The notes: generated by a model not told the origin, from the sequence alone. Counted from the first letter of the stretch, positions 27,532-36,701 are shown. The stretch: 64,000 nt of DNA from Methylophilus sp. (GCA_030696695.1 JAUYRP010000002.1:124001-188000), one strand, 5' to 3'. Translations and numbers: made by a program.

Positions 27532-28737
27532 TTATTTTCTATTGATGAGTTTAATATCCCGCACGGTAGCTTCTGAAGGCTCAGAGGGGAGAGATTCCCA
27601 AGCATTACAGGCTGGACACTGCCAGTGATATTGTTTGGCGCGGAAACCACATTGGTTGCAGTGATAAGCAGCGCGGTCGCCGATTGCATTACGTACGGTT
27701 TGTTGCATGAGTTGAATGTCTTGCTGATGATCATTCAGCATGGCACGTGCTTGTAATAGCTGATCTAACACTTTTAAATTAGGTTTTCGAATCAATTCGT
27801 TACGTGCAAGTTTGGCTGCAGCTTCGGCACCTTCTTCGGCCAATGTGGCTTCATACAGCACAGACACAAGCGAAGGCAGTTGATAAGTCTCTAAATAGTA
27901 ATTGAGTTGCGCTAAGCCTTCTTTTAAACCCGTATTGCCTTTTTTATTAGAGGCATAGCTTTTCAGCATTTTATTCGCCACCAAGCCTAAAAATTCGGGT
28001 TGCTGAAACTCGATCCGTTTCCAATAAGAAATGGCTGCGGCATGTGCACCTGCATTGGCTTCAATATCGCCCAATAACACATTGGCACGTACGCAGTTTT
28101 TGTTAGCTTCTAATGCTTCACCAAGCAACTGTTTGGCGGCATCGGTATCTTCTGCAATGATGGCATTCATTGCCAGCTCGCAATAATACTGGGCAATCTC
28201 TTGACGGAATGGCACACCAGACAGACGCTCTAATTCAGTGGCCATCACAATCGCTTGTGACCACTCACGTTCGCGTACATAAATTTCAAGCAGTGAGCGC
28301 AAAGCTGGTTGACGATAGCGTGTGTCGTCTAGTCCTTTAAATAATTCTTCTGCACGATCAAACAAACCAGCTTTTAAATAGTCCTGTGCAAGTTCAGCTT
28401 TCACCGCATTTCTTTGCGGTTCTGAGAGCTCTTTTTTCTCTAATAGACTCAGGTGTAAGTGAATAGCACGATCAGTTTCACCTGTGCGGCGGAACAAGCT
28501 ACCTAGAGCAAAGTGTAGTTCAAGCGAATCATTATTGATGTTGATAGCTTCAGTAAACGCTTCGACTGCTTTGTGGTGTTGGTCACTGATTAAAAAATTA
28601 AGGCCTTTGAAATATGCGGCTGGAAGGGTAGTGGATTCTGAAATTAATTGCTTGATATCAACGCGCGCAGCTACCCAGCCTAATGTAAAAAAGAGGGGGA
28701 GTACAAGTAACCACCAGTATTCAAATTCAACGGACAT
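27532..28737 (-). CDS. lapB: LapB/YciM lipopolysaccharide assembly TPR protein
   Basis: 401 aa inner-membrane-anchored TPR protein; in E. coli it regulates LpxC turnover and so LPS synthesis. It has an N-terminal TM segment (YWWLLVLPLFFTLGWVAARVD), a run of TPR helices (~35-350), and a C-terminal rubredoxin-like metal site with two CxxC pairs (YHCNQCGFRAKQYHWQCPACNAW). Length matches E. coli LapB (389 aa). The small gene lapA, often found just upstream, is absent; only ~200 bp of noncoding DNA separates lapB from ihfB. Confidence 0.93.
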   Translation of the reverse strand: MSVEFEYWWLLVLPLFFTLGWVAARVDIKQLISESTTLPAAYFKGLNFLISDQHHKAVEAFTEAININNDSLELHFALGSLFRRTGETDRAIHLHLSLLEKKELSEPQRNAVKAELAQDYLKAGLFDRAEELFKGLDDTRYRQPALRSLLEIYVREREWSQAIVMATELERLSGVPFRQEIAQYYCELAMNAIIAEDTDAAKQLLGEALEANKNCVRANVLLGDIEANAGAHAAAISYWKRIEFQQPEFLGLVANKMLKSYASNKKGNTGLKEGLAQLNYYLETYQLPSLVSVLYEATLAEEGAEAAAKLARNELIRKPNLKVLDQLLQARAMLNDHQQDIQLMQQTVRNAIGDRAAYHCNQCGFRAKQYHWQCPACNAWESLPSEPSEATVRDIKLINRK

Positions 28738-28874
28738 ATGCGGTGAGAAAAACGTAATACTATATTTTACCTAATGGCACAGTGATAGGCTAATGATATT
28801 AAAAATCGGCATACAAAAAGTAGTAACAATATAAAGAATGCACACAATAAAAAGCGCCTATGAAAACGGCATCC

Positions 28875-28902
28875 ATAAAAAACGGCACCGAAGTGCCGTT
28901 TA
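28875..28902 (-). terminator. Terminator of the rpsA-ihfB transcript
   Basis: AAAAAACGGCAC-CGAA-GTGCCGTTTAG: an 8-bp stem with a 4-nt loop, followed on the minus strand by TTTTTTATG. It lies ~35 bp past ihfB, so lapB-pyrF probably has its own promoter in the 140 bp beyond. Confidence 0.88.
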
Positions 28903-28936
28903 GTTTGTTGCATGTGAATTAATACTTCAACATTGG

Positions 28937-29221
28937 TTATGTTGCGGAGTCTACGCGGTCACGCAACTCTTTACCCGCTTTAAAGTGCGGTACATGCTTT
29001 GCAGGTACTTGCACTTTACTGCCGGTTTTTGGGTTGCGACCCAAACGCGGTGGTCGGTAATTTAAACTAAAACTACCAAACCCACGGATTTCAATTCTCT
29101 CGCCTGTCGATAAATTATCTGTCATTGCATCAAGAATTGCTTTTACCGATAACTCAGCATCCTTCACTACTAGCTGCGGAAAACGTTCAGCAAGCAAGTT
29201 GATTAATTCCGATTTTGTCAT
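28937..29221 (-). CDS. ihfB: Integration host factor beta subunit
   Basis: 94 aa DNA-bending protein; partner is IhfA, encoded elsewhere. The sequence opens [15 protein letters not shown] and has [25 protein letters not shown], the beta-arm with the intercalating proline (RNPKTG). It is directly downstream of rpsA, the usual order in Beta- and Gammaproteobacteria. IHF commonly assists sigma-54 promoters such as the one predicted near 5.16 kb. Confidence 0.96.
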   Translation of the reverse strand: MTKSELINLLAERFPQLVVKDAELSVKAILDAMTDNLSTGERIEIRGFGSFSLNYRPPRLGRNPKTGSKVQVPAKHVPHFKAGKELRDRVDSAT

Positions 29222-29251
29222 TGCTTTAAGCCCTAAATAGGTAGATGACGA

Positions 29252-30760
29252 TTATTTTTTACTATCTAATTTGGCTTTTAATAACGCACCAAGGTTAGTA
29301 GTACCGGCTGCAGCAGAATCATCAGGTACGATATCATCCGCTTTTGTTTTAGCTGCTTTGGCTTTTGGTTTAGCTGCTTTGTCGTCGGCTGCAGGGTTGC
29401 TGCTACCATTTGGGTCTTCAGTTAATTGTTTAACACCTAAAGAAATGCGCTCTTTCTCTACATCAATGGCAAGGATAACAGCTTGTAATTCGTCACCCTT
29501 TTTGAAGTTACGGATGGCTTCTTCGCCAGTTTGTGTCCATGATAAATCTGACAAGTGAACCAAACCATCAATACCGCCTGGCAAACCAATAAATACGCCA
29601 AAGTCAGTAATCGATTTAATTTGACCAGACACTTTGTCGCCTTTAGCGTGTGTTGCAGAGAAATCATCCCATGGGTTTGCTTTACATTGTTTCATACCCA
29701 ATGATAAGCGACGACGCTCTTCGTCAATCTCAAGAATCATCACTTCTACTTCATCACCTAACTGAGCAATCTTGCCTGGGTGAATATTTTTGTTGGTCCA
29801 ATCCATTTCTGAAACGTGTACCAAACCTTCAATGCCTGGCTCGATTTCAACGAATGCGCCGTAATCAGTCAAGTTAGATACTTTACCGAATAAACGTGTG
29901 CTCACTGGGTAACGACGTGTTAAAGCTACCCATGGGTCATCGCCCAATTGTTTGATACCTAATGAAACGCGGTTTTTCTCTTGATCGAATTTCAAGATTT
30001 TCGCTTCAACTTCTTCACCTACAGTCAATACTTCTGATGGGTGTTTTACGCGACGCCATGCTAAGTCAGTGATGTGTAGCAAACCATCAATACCGCCCAA
30101 ATCAACGAACGCGCCGTAGTCTGTAATGTTTTTAACAATACCTTTAATCACTGCACCTTCAGTCAATGTGCCCATTAACGCTTCACGGTCTGCACCCATG
30201 CTGTCTTCCATCACAGCGCGACGTGACACCACGATATTGTTGCGTTTGCGGTCTAATTTGATCACTTTAAAATCCCACTCTTTATTTTCATAAGGAGTGG
30301 TGTCTTTGACTGGACGTACATCAACTAATGAGCCAGGTAAGAATGCCATGATGCCGTTTACAGAAACGCGCAAGCCACCTTTAACACGGCTGCTGACAAA
30401 GCCTTTAACAACGCGGCCTTCGTTCATTGCATCTTCTAAATCAAGCCATGCTTGCATTTTCTTCGCTTTTTCGCGAGAAAGTTGTGTAGAGCCAAAGCCG
30501 TCTTCGAGTTTTTCAATCGCAACTTTTACAAAGTCGCCAACGGCAACTTCGAGTTCACCTTGCGCATTTTTGAACTCGTCAGCGTTAATTACGCTTTCAG
30601 ATTTAAGACCAGCATTAACAATTACGAAATCGTTATCTACAGAAACAACTTCAGCAGTAATTACTTCGCCTGAGCGCATTTCTTGACGCGCTAAGCTTTC
30701 CTCAAAGAGGGCTGCAAAAGATTCCATAGTAGATGGGGTTGAGTTAGAAGTAGAAGCCAT
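29252..30760 (-). CDS. rpsA: 30S ribosomal protein S1, five-domain form
   Basis: mRNA-binding ribosomal protein. With the start at [15 protein letters not shown] (30760) it is 502 aa; the track start adds an unrelated N-terminus. Five S1/OB repeats can be read: [71 protein letters not shown] and [18 protein letters not shown]. The sixth repeat of E. coli S1 (557 aa) is absent. In its place is an Ala/Lys-rich tail ending [14 protein letters not shown]. The frame is intact, so this is a natural shorter form. Confidence 0.94.
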   Translation of the reverse strand: MASTSNSTPSTMESFAALFEESLARQEMRSGEVITAEVVSVDNDFVIVNAGLKSESVINADEFKNAQGELEVAVGDFVKVAIEKLEDGFGSTQLSREKAKKMQAWLDLEDAMNEGRVVKGFVSSRVKGGLRVSVNGIMAFLPGSLVDVRPVKDTTPYENKEWDFKVIKLDRKRNNIVVSRRAVMEDSMGADREALMGTLTEGAVIKGIVKNITDYGAFVDLGGIDGLLHITDLAWRRVKHPSEVLTVGEEVEAKILKFDQEKNRVSLGIKQLGDDPWVALTRRYPVSTRLFGKVSNLTDYGAFVEIEPGIEGLVHVSEMDWTNKNIHPGKIAQLGDEVEVMILEIDEERRRLSLGMKQCKANPWDDFSATHAKGDKVSGQIKSITDFGVFIGLPGGIDGLVHLSDLSWTQTGEEAIRNFKKGDELQAVILAIDVEKERISLGVKQLTEDPNGSSNPAADDKAAKPKAKAAKTKADDIVPDDSAAAGTTNLGALLKAKLDSKK

Positions 30761-30928
30761 TAAAAGTGTGTATCCAAATAAGTTACTTAATAAGCATAAT
30801 TGAGTATTAAGTAATCCCACCTAGCAGTGGGGTAGTTAATAAAACATTACGGCTAAATGTAGTCGTAATTCGAACGTAAGATTTTACACAAAAAATATCT
30901 TATGTTCAATGACTTAAATGCTTTTTTT

Positions 30929-31618
30929 CTATGTTTTTTTGTAGGAATTCAAGCATTCTTGGTAAGCATCCAACACAAAATCTACAGCCTGTTGAATCGT
31001 TTTGTCTGACGTATCCAGTAATAGTGCATCTTGTACTTGTTTAAGCGGTGCTGCACTGCGCTGACTATCGCGTAAATCTCGTGTTTGTAAGTCTTGCAGA
31101 ATCGTCTCGTAATTCGCATCTAAACCACGGTTACGCAATTGCTCAAAGCGCCTTTGCGCGCGAATCTCCACCCCTGCAGTTAAGAATATTTTAAGTATCG
31201 CATCTGGAAACACAACAGAAGCCATATCTCGACCGTCACCCACTAAGCCCGGGGCTTTTCTAAAGCTTTTTTGTAAATCTAGCAAGGCGTTGCGCACTGC
31301 TGGGTGCACTGCAACTTCAGATGCACCGCGACCCATTTCCTCGCTTCTTACCAACATGGAAATGTTTGCGCCATTCAACAAAATTTCGCCATGCACAAAC
31401 TGAATCGAAAGTTGTGAGACAAGTGCTGCAATGGCTTCGGCTTGATTCCAAGCAATTCGTTGTTCTTTGCTGGCGTAAGCGACGATGCGATATATCGCAC
31501 CAGAGTCTAAATAGTGAAACCCTAATGCTTCAGCCACTAACTCAGCCACGCTCCCTTTGCCAGAGGCAGAAGGGCCGTCAATCGCAATCACAGGGATGTG
31601 TGTAGGTAATTTACTCAT
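30929..31618 (-). CDS. cmk: Cytidylate kinase
   Basis: Phosphorylates CMP and dCMP. 229 aa with the P-loop IDGPSASGKGSVA, the CMP-binding YLDSGAIYR, and GDGRDMASVVFPDA. The lid/C-terminal part has the usual RDLRDSQRSAAPLK. It lies in the conserved aroA-cmk-rpsA series, but a small gene on the opposite strand has been inserted between it and aroA. Confidence 0.95.
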   Translation of the reverse strand: MSKLPTHIPVIAIDGPSASGKGSVAELVAEALGFHYLDSGAIYRIVAYASKEQRIAWNQAEAIAALVSQLSIQFVHGEILLNGANISMLVRSEEMGRGASEVAVHPAVRNALLDLQKSFRKAPGLVGDGRDMASVVFPDAILKIFLTAGVEIRAQRRFEQLRNRGLDANYETILQDLQTRDLRDSQRSAAPLKQVQDALLLDTSDKTIQQAVDFVLDAYQECLNSYKKT

Positions 31619-31716
31619 TAATAAAACTTATCAAATTGTTAGAAATAATCAATTGGATTAAATTTGTTTACTATCCAATAATGGGTTATCAAAATTTAAT
31701 TGCAGGAGAAAATATC

Positions 31717-31941
31717 ATGACCAAAACAGCAACGTTTGCAATTTTACACTTCACCGTAGCATTCACAGTGGGTTATTTGTTAACTGGTAGCGCTATGGTC
31801 GGTGGCTTATTGGCAGTGATTGAACCTGCTTGTAATACCGTTGTATTTTACTTCCACGAAAAAGCATGGAAAAAATATGAGCAAGCCAATCCACAGGGTC
31901 ATGCTAAAGCGGTCAGTCATGGGTGGATGCACTTACATTAA
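31717..31941 (+). CDS. DUF2061 family small membrane protein
   Basis: 74 aa inner-membrane protein. The ATG at 31717 has a strong AGGAGA site 8-12 bp upstream; the longer track start has none. One or two TM helices (FAILHFTVAFTVGYLLTGS, AMVGGLLAVIEPACNTVVFY) are followed by FHEKAWKKYE, the family's typical FxHExxW motif. Function is unknown. It reads against its neighbours, between cmk and aroA. Confidence 0.83.
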   Translation: MTKTATFAILHFTVAFTVGYLLTGSAMVGGLLAVIEPACNTVVFYFHEKAWKKYEQANPQGHAKAVSHGWMHLH

Positions 31942-31950
31942 TGCTAAAAA

Positions 31951-33231
31951 TTAAGAGACGAGTTTTTTAAACTCTTCAAAGTAATTCGGGAAAGTTTTGG
32001 CCACACAATTCGGGTCGTTAATCGTAATGGGCACACCACCTAGGCTTACTAATGAAAAGCACATCGCCATGCGGTGATCATCATAAGTATCAATCACTGC
32101 ATTAGGCGTGAGTTGCACCGGCGGGGTGATTTGGATGAAATCTGCGCCTTCTTCCACAATCGCACCGACTTTGCGTAATTCGGTGGCCATTGCGCTGATC
32201 CGGTCGGTTTCTTTCACGCGCCAACTCGCAATATTTCTTAGGGTGGTTGTGCCTTCGGCAAATAATGCCATTATGGCCAATGTCATTGCCGCGTCCGGAA
32301 TGTGATTGCAATCTAAATCTAATGCTTTGATTTTATTGGCTTGTTCCGTTTCAATATGATTGTTGTGATAAGTAATCTTGCCTCCCATCATTTCCACCGC
32401 TTCTGCAAAGCGCACATCACCTTGAATACTGTCCTGCCCTAAACCTGTGACAGTGACATCACCTGCAATTGCGCCTGCCGCAATGAAGTAAGAGGCACTG
32501 GAAGCATCACCCTCAACAAATATTTCTGATGGGCTGGTGTATTGACTATTGGCCGAGATAGTAAAACGTTCCCAACCATCGCGCTGTACCGTAACACCAA
32601 ATTTTGCCATCAGATTCAGCGTGATTTCAATATATGGCTTGGAAATGAGTTCGCCAACTACTTCAATGGTCGCTTGTTGTTGAGTAAGAGGCAGCGCCAT
32701 CAACAATGCCGTTAAAAACTGACTGGAAACATCGCCACGGATTTGAATGGGCTTGCTGACATCCAAATGCGCAGGTGAGATATTTAATGGTGGAAAGCCG
32801 CTGTTTGCTTCATATGTTATGTTGGCACCCGCTTGACGCAAAGCATCCACCAAATCGCCAATTGGGCGCTCGTGCATACGAGGCACCCCGTGTAAGTGGT
32901 ATTCGCCATTAGATAAAGCTAACGCAGCCGTCAGTGGCCTAAATGCAGTGCCAGCATTGCCTAAAAATAAATCTGCTTGTTTATTGGGAAACTGCCCGGA
33001 GCAGCCCATCACTTTCCAATCTCGCTCGCCACATTGTTCTAATTGCACACCTAGTGTTGTAAGCGCTTCCAGCATGCGGTTCGTGTCGTCTGAAATTAGT
33101 AAATCACGAATAAGTGTGGTGCCACTAGATAAGGCTGCTAATAACAAAGTGCGGTTAGAAATACTTTTAGAGCCAGGCAATTTAACGTTACCATTTGCGC
33201 GTCTGTAAGCAGGTAAATGCAGTTGTTCCAT
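31951..33231 (-). CDS. aroA: 3-phosphoshikimate 1-carboxyvinyltransferase (EPSP synthase)
   Basis: Joins shikimate-3-phosphate and PEP in aromatic amino acid synthesis. 426 aa, usual length. N-terminal [20 protein letters not shown], the PEP-binding [19 protein letters not shown], and C-terminal [15 protein letters not shown] and [18 protein letters not shown]. The Gly in [10 protein letters not shown] marks a class I (E. coli-like) enzyme. Downstream of tyrA with a 33-bp gap. Confidence 0.96.
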   Translation of the reverse strand: MEQLHLPAYRRANGNVKLPGSKSISNRTLLLAALSSGTTLIRDLLISDDTNRMLEALTTLGVQLEQCGERDWKVMGCSGQFPNKQADLFLGNAGTAFRPLTAALALSNGEYHLHGVPRMHERPIGDLVDALRQAGANITYEANSGFPPLNISPAHLDVSKPIQIRGDVSSQFLTALLMALPLTQQQATIEVVGELISKPYIEITLNLMAKFGVTVQRDGWERFTISANSQYTSPSEIFVEGDASSASYFIAAGAIAGDVTVTGLGQDSIQGDVRFAEAVEMMGGKITYHNNHIETEQANKIKALDLDCNHIPDAAMTLAIMALFAEGTTTLRNIASWRVKETDRISAMATELRKVGAIVEEGADFIQITPPVQLTPNAVIDTYDDHRMAMCFSLVSLGGVPITINDPNCVAKTFPNYFEEFKKLVS

Positions 33232-33264
33232 GTTGTATTTTCTGAGTTTAATTTGGTATAGAGG

Positions 33265-34128
33265 CTATTGCTTGCTCTTGGCCCATTGATTGCGGGCATG
33301 GCTTGCGCGCTCAAACAAAGCTTCTAATCCCACGCTGTCATTGTTGATTAATAGCTGTTTTATCATGGCAAGCTCTGATTCATAAGCTGTAATTTCATTT
33401 AACAAAGCCTGTTTATTGGCCATGCTGATGTCACGCCACATTTCTGGATGGCTACCCGCAATTCGGGTGAAGTCTCTAAAACCACTGGCCGCAAAGCTGA
33501 ATAACTGTGCAGCATTTGGACGTGAGGCAATATCATCCACCAAAGCAAAGGCAAGCAAATGCGGCAAGTGGCTCACCGCTGCAAAAATTGCATCATGCTG
33601 CTCGGCAGACATGGTGGATACATTTGCGCCGCAGTTTCGCCATAAATCATTCACAGCTGTAATGGCATTGGCATTTGTATCGGCAGTAGGGGTTATCACC
33701 ACATTTTTACCCACAAATAAGTCAGCAAGTGCGGCAGCGGCGCCGCTTTTTTCTGCGCCAGCAATGGGGTGACCACCAACAAATTGATTGAATTGATCAC
33801 CTAACACCGCTTTTGCACTGGCTATCACATCAGTCTTTGTGCTGCCTGCATCTGTTATCACCGTATGTTGCGATAAAAACGGCTGAATGCTGGTTAATAT
33901 TTTTGTGGTTTGAGCAACAGGTGCTGCCAGCATAATCATGTCTGCATCACTCACGGCCATTTGAATATCAGATTCAGCTTCATCAATAATGCCAAGTGAT
34001 AAAGCCTCATCCAAGCTGTAACGTGTGCGGCAAACGCCCACAATACGTGTATCAATACCTGCTTTTTTTAAAGCAAGTGCAACAGAGCCACCAATTAGGC
34101 CAACACCAAAAATAACCAGCTTTTTCAC
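33265..34128 (-). CDS. tyrA: Prephenate (arogenate) dehydrogenase
   Basis: NAD(P)-dependent step of tyrosine synthesis. 287 aa, the monofunctional form without a chorismate mutase domain. N-terminal FGVGLIGGSVALALKKAG, then AAPVAQT, the substrate region VGGHPIAGAEKSG, and SHLPHLLAFALVDD. Head of the tyrA-aroA block; its upstream region is shared back to back with the ssrA promoter. Confidence 0.93.
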   Translation of the reverse strand: MKKLVIFGVGLIGGSVALALKKAGIDTRIVGVCRTRYSLDEALSLGIIDEAESDIQMAVSDADMIMLAAPVAQTTKILTSIQPFLSQHTVITDAGSTKTDVIASAKAVLGDQFNQFVGGHPIAGAEKSGAAAALADLFVGKNVVITPTADTNANAITAVNDLWRNCGANVSTMSAEQHDAIFAAVSHLPHLLAFALVDDIASRPNAAQLFSFAASGFRDFTRIAGSHPEMWRDISMANKQALLNEITAYESELAMIKQLLINNDSVGLEALFERASHARNQWAKSKQ

Positions 34129-34226
34129 GGGTAATCAACGCACAAACAGATTAAAGCCGAAATTGTAACATGCCATGCGTTTGGCTCAGTATGGTCAACT
34201 TAAGTGATTGCTAAAGCGTTATAGCG

Positions 34227-34232
34227 TATAAT
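34227..34232 (+). promoter_or_regulatory. -10 element of ssrA
   Basis: A perfect TATAAT lies 12 bp before the mature tmRNA 5' end, in agreement with a short 5' leader removed by RNase P. A matching -35 is not clear. Confidence 0.6.
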
Positions 34233-34244
34233 GTGAATTGCTTT

Positions 34245-34612
34245 GGGGCTGACCAGGTTTCGACGTGGGTTGCAAAGCAGTGCAGGGCATACCGAGGGTT
34301 CAGGTTTCCTCGTAAATCCATCTGAACAAGTATAGTCGCAAACGACGAAACTTACGCTCTAGCCGCTTAATACCGGCTGGACGCTGCACCATCTCTCCCG
34401 TGGGGTGGGTGGCCTTAAAACCATCGCAGCGTCATATACACGGGATACGTTTTACGTTGGGTTACTTAGCGTAAGATTAACCTTAAGGTAACTCGCTTAG
34501 TCAGTGCTTGTCTGTTGGTGGGGGCTAAGTTAAATTAAACAACAAGGCTAAGTATGTAGAACTGTCTGTGGAGTGCTTGCGGACGCGGGTTCGATTCCCG
34601 CCTGCTCCACCA
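34245..34612 (+). ncRNA. ssrA: Transfer-messenger RNA (tmRNA)
   Basis: Rescues stalled ribosomes together with SmpB. The 5' end GGGGCTGACCAGGTTTCGAC and the 3' end GGTTCGATTCCCGCC...GCTCCACCA form the tRNA-like domain with an encoded CCA. The tag reading frame runs from 34338 to the TAA at 34368-34370 and reads ANDETYALAA, typical for betaproteobacteria. One acceptor-stem position (6) is a U-U mismatch. The accessory region begins directly after this gene, as at many ssrA-associated islands. Confidence 0.96.
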
Positions 34613-34624
34613 AACTCAGTTTCT

Positions 34625-34642
34625 GTCTAGACCACTCTAGAC
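34625..34642. repeat. Perfect inverted repeat just after ssrA
   Basis: GTCTAGA-CCAC-TCTAGAC: 7-bp arms with a 4-nt spacer, 13 bp beyond the tmRNA 3' end. It could be a recombination core/arm site left by the element or a short RNA hairpin. Confidence 0.5.
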
Positions 34643-34690
34643 TACTTGAAACCCTTGTATTTATTGGGTTAGAGAGAAACTTAAAAATCG

Positions 34691-34718
34691 ACCACTCCGT
34701 CTGGGGTGGTCTTTTTTT
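34691..34718 (+). terminator. Terminator downstream of ssrA
   Basis: ACCACTCC-GTCT-GGGGTGGT followed by CTTTTTTT: an 8-bp stem with one G-U pair and a clear U-tract, ending the ssrA transcript. Confidence 0.88.
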
Positions 34719-34724
34719 GTCTGG

Positions 34725-34766
34725 ATTTGGTCACTTTATAGCCACATTTGGACACAATTTGGTCAC
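34725..34766 (+). repeat. Three phased direct repeats upstream of the rep gene
   Basis: ATTTGGTCAC (34725), ATTTGGACAC (34746) and ATTTGGTCAC (34757): 10-mers differing by one base, starting 21 and 11 bp apart, i.e. near whole helical turns. They stop 17 bp before the rep ATG, so iterons or an autoregulatory operator are plausible. Confidence 0.55.
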
Positions 34767-34783
34767 AAGAATTGGTGGCCAAA

Positions 34784-35800
34784 ATGATTGATTGGATAAC
34801 GGCTATCATCCCTTGTCACCATGAAGAAAAAATACATGGTGGAACTATCGCCTCAGTCAATTTAGATGGTGAAATTGAATGGCGTGTTGAAAAGAAACAT
34901 CAAGTTCGTGGTTCTCACGAATCGAATCTCAACATTAAATCTATCGACAATAAATTAATCTATTTTGATGGTAATCCTGCTAAATGGTTACAAGGTCATA
35001 ATTTATTTGGCTCTAATGATCTAATCGGATTAGTTGAGGCCGTAATGATTGCCTTAATCCCAATTTTAAAACTTACACCAACACAGCAAGATTTAGATAT
35101 CTGGTCTCAAGGACTTTATGAACTAAAGCGTGTTGACTGTACTGCAATGTGGGATTTGCCAAGAAGAAGCGATATTAGAGCATGGCTACGTGCCGCAGAA
35201 ATGCAATCAAAAAGCCGTCACGGTAGGCCAGTGACTACTGGAGGCACATTGTATTTTGGTAAAAACTCAAGAAGATGGTCTATCAAATTTTATTCTAAGG
35301 GTGATGAAGTTGAAGCCAGAGGTCACAAATTACCATTACAAATATACAATCGTGACAATTTAATTGATTGGGCTGATAATAAGCTCAGAGGGGAATTAAC
35401 TCTCAGAAGTATTCAACTCAAAGAAAAGCAACTTAATGTCGCTATTCAGTGGAAGGAAAGCACACCAACTGAACAGCTAATTTCATACATTGAAAGCTTA
35501 AATATGTCTGAGCAGTTTAATATCAGCCCAATGAATTTAGATGGACTTCCTGCACGTTTAATTGCTGTATATAAACTGTGGAAAGAAGGGGAAGACCTGC
35601 GCGCACTATATCCTCGAGCAAGTTTTTATCGTTATCGCTCTGAATTTTTAAAGCTTGGTATTGATATAGCCATAAGACAGCCTTCTAAACCTGAAAATGT
35701 TATTCCTTTGGTTAGAGTTTTACGACCCGAAGCAATATCCCAAATTCCTGAATGGGCATTAGGAACATCTTTGTATTTTGAACCAAACAAAAAAGCTTAA
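34784..35800 (+). CDS. Phage/plasmid replication protein, gene II/X family
   Basis: 338 aa rolling-circle replication initiator of the filamentous-phage gpII/X family (recognised from memory). The N-terminus reads MIDWITAIIPCHHEEKIHGG and then SVNLDGEIEWRVEKKHQVRGSHES, the characteristic start of this family. YELKRVDCTAMWDLPRRSD and the YGGTLYFGKNSRRWS-like segment (GTLYFGKNSRRWSIKFY) follow. The track's TTG start adds 12 residues with no support, so the ATG at 34784 is used. No coat, assembly or secretion genes follow, so this is a remnant or satellite of an inovirus-like or plasmid element in the ssrA region. Confidence 0.82.
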   Translation: MIDWITAIIPCHHEEKIHGGTIASVNLDGEIEWRVEKKHQVRGSHESNLNIKSIDNKLIYFDGNPAKWLQGHNLFGSNDLIGLVEAVMIALIPILKLTPTQQDLDIWSQGLYELKRVDCTAMWDLPRRSDIRAWLRAAEMQSKSRHGRPVTTGGTLYFGKNSRRWSIKFYSKGDEVEARGHKLPLQIYNRDNLIDWADNKLRGELTLRSIQLKEKQLNVAIQWKESTPTEQLISYIESLNMSEQFNISPMNLDGLPARLIAVYKLWKEGEDLRALYPRASFYRYRSEFLKLGIDIAIRQPSKPENVIPLVRVLRPEAISQIPEWALGTSLYFEPNKKA

Positions 35801-36469
35801 TCAGAAACGTATTATTTGCGTATAAACCTTATGTATTATCGGTAATAAGCCAAAAATGAAAGGGAAATAATACTCTGTAAACTCAAGCTTTGTGAAAATC
35901 AGGTCTAAAGCCGCTCTTGTCCTTATCCATAGGTTACTAGCCCATCCTAGCTGAAGAGTTTCTGACTTTTTATAATTATGCAAAATTTCATTATTTACAC
36001 TACGCGTTATAAGTGGTGTGAATGTGAAATGAATTTTACGACTGGCATATTCCCAAGTTAAATTCGAGGGTGTGCTGTTTTGTATACTTAATTCATTAAT
36101 ATTAATATCTTTACTATCAGCATATCTTTTTAAAATTCCGGGTGTTATTTTCTTATATTCTTTATCGAATTCATAATAGATGTATTTATTAATACATGAA
36201 TGAAAGCCCTCTGAAACAAAATCGCGGCTTAAATTTTTGTACGACTGAAAGCACCTAAAATACCAGTAAATCCACATAATCCATAACGCTTGCATCAGTA
36301 TCTGTGGCTTTCCAATGCTCATAGCAATTCCAAGCAAAGGCAGTGAGAAATTCCCAGTACTTTTAATTTCTGCAATAGGAATTAGCAGAAGAATCGCGCT
36401 AATTACAAACAAGTCGCGTCTCTGGCGTAAAAAAGCAGTACTTTCATCGTTATTCTCTGGCATATACAA
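35801..36469 (-). CDS. Hypothetical membrane protein
   Basis: 222 aa, not recognised. Two hydrophobic helices occur early (LFVISAILLLIPIAEI and ILMQALWIMWIYWYFRCF), then a ~120-residue soluble part rich in Lys/Asn/Tyr, then a weaker hydrophobic C-terminal segment (YYFPFIFGLLPIIHKVY). It is convergent with rep and its stop codon abuts the rep stop. AT-rich codon usage unlike the core genes suggests it came in with the element. Confidence 0.6.
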   Translation of the reverse strand: MYMPENNDESTAFLRQRRDLFVISAILLLIPIAEIKSTGNFSLPLLGIAMSIGKPQILMQALWIMWIYWYFRCFQSYKNLSRDFVSEGFHSCINKYIYYEFDKEYKKITPGILKRYADSKDININELSIQNSTPSNLTWEYASRKIHFTFTPLITRSVNNEILHNYKKSETLQLGWASNLWIRTRAALDLIFTKLEFTEYYFPFIFGLLPIIHKVYTQIIRF

Positions 36470-36510
36470 CCTTTTTATAGACTATTTGCTTAAGTATAAA
36501 TAATTACTTC

Positions 36511-36649
36511 TAGCTGGACACGGAGCCGTGGCGCGAAGGGGACCCGCGATTGCGGACGGACGCTTTAGCGCCCGCCCGTAAGAGTGGGGGGGAGCGCGCA
36601 TCCAGCGCCCCTCGATATTGAAAGTGCGTATATGTGATACTGCACTTTT
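36511..36649. other. GC-rich, hairpin-dense noncoding segment (candidate origin or structured RNA)
   Basis: A GC-rich block in AT-rich surroundings. Hairpins seen: CCGC-GATT-GCGG (36544-36555), CGC-TTTA-GCG (36561-36570), and AAAGTGCGTAT...ATAC-T-GCACTTT (36621-36648), an 11-bp stem with one bulge. No ORF fits, and an intrinsic terminator follows at 36676. It could be a rolling-circle origin for the nearby Rep protein or a structured RNA. The surrounding 36470-36770 otherwise holds no gene. Confidence 0.5.
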
Positions 36650-36675
36650 GTCTCAAACTGAGGCCACGTAAAATA

Positions 36676-36701
36676 AAAAAGCCCGCCTAAGCGGGTTTTT
36701 T
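36676..36701. terminator. Intrinsic terminator after the GC-rich segment
   Basis: AAAAAAGCCCGC-CTAA-GCGGGTTTTTT: a 5-6 bp GC stem flanked by A- and T-runs, usable on both strands. Confidence 0.88.

Noticed and set aside
29252-30820. 522-aa version of ribosomal protein S1
   Set aside because: Start codon is followed by a hydrophobic stretch unlike S1; MASTSNS at 30760 is a better start.
34573-34791. 72-aa ORF starting inside the tmRNA 3' end
   Set aside because: Begins within ssrA, crosses its terminator, and has no ribosome site or family likeness.
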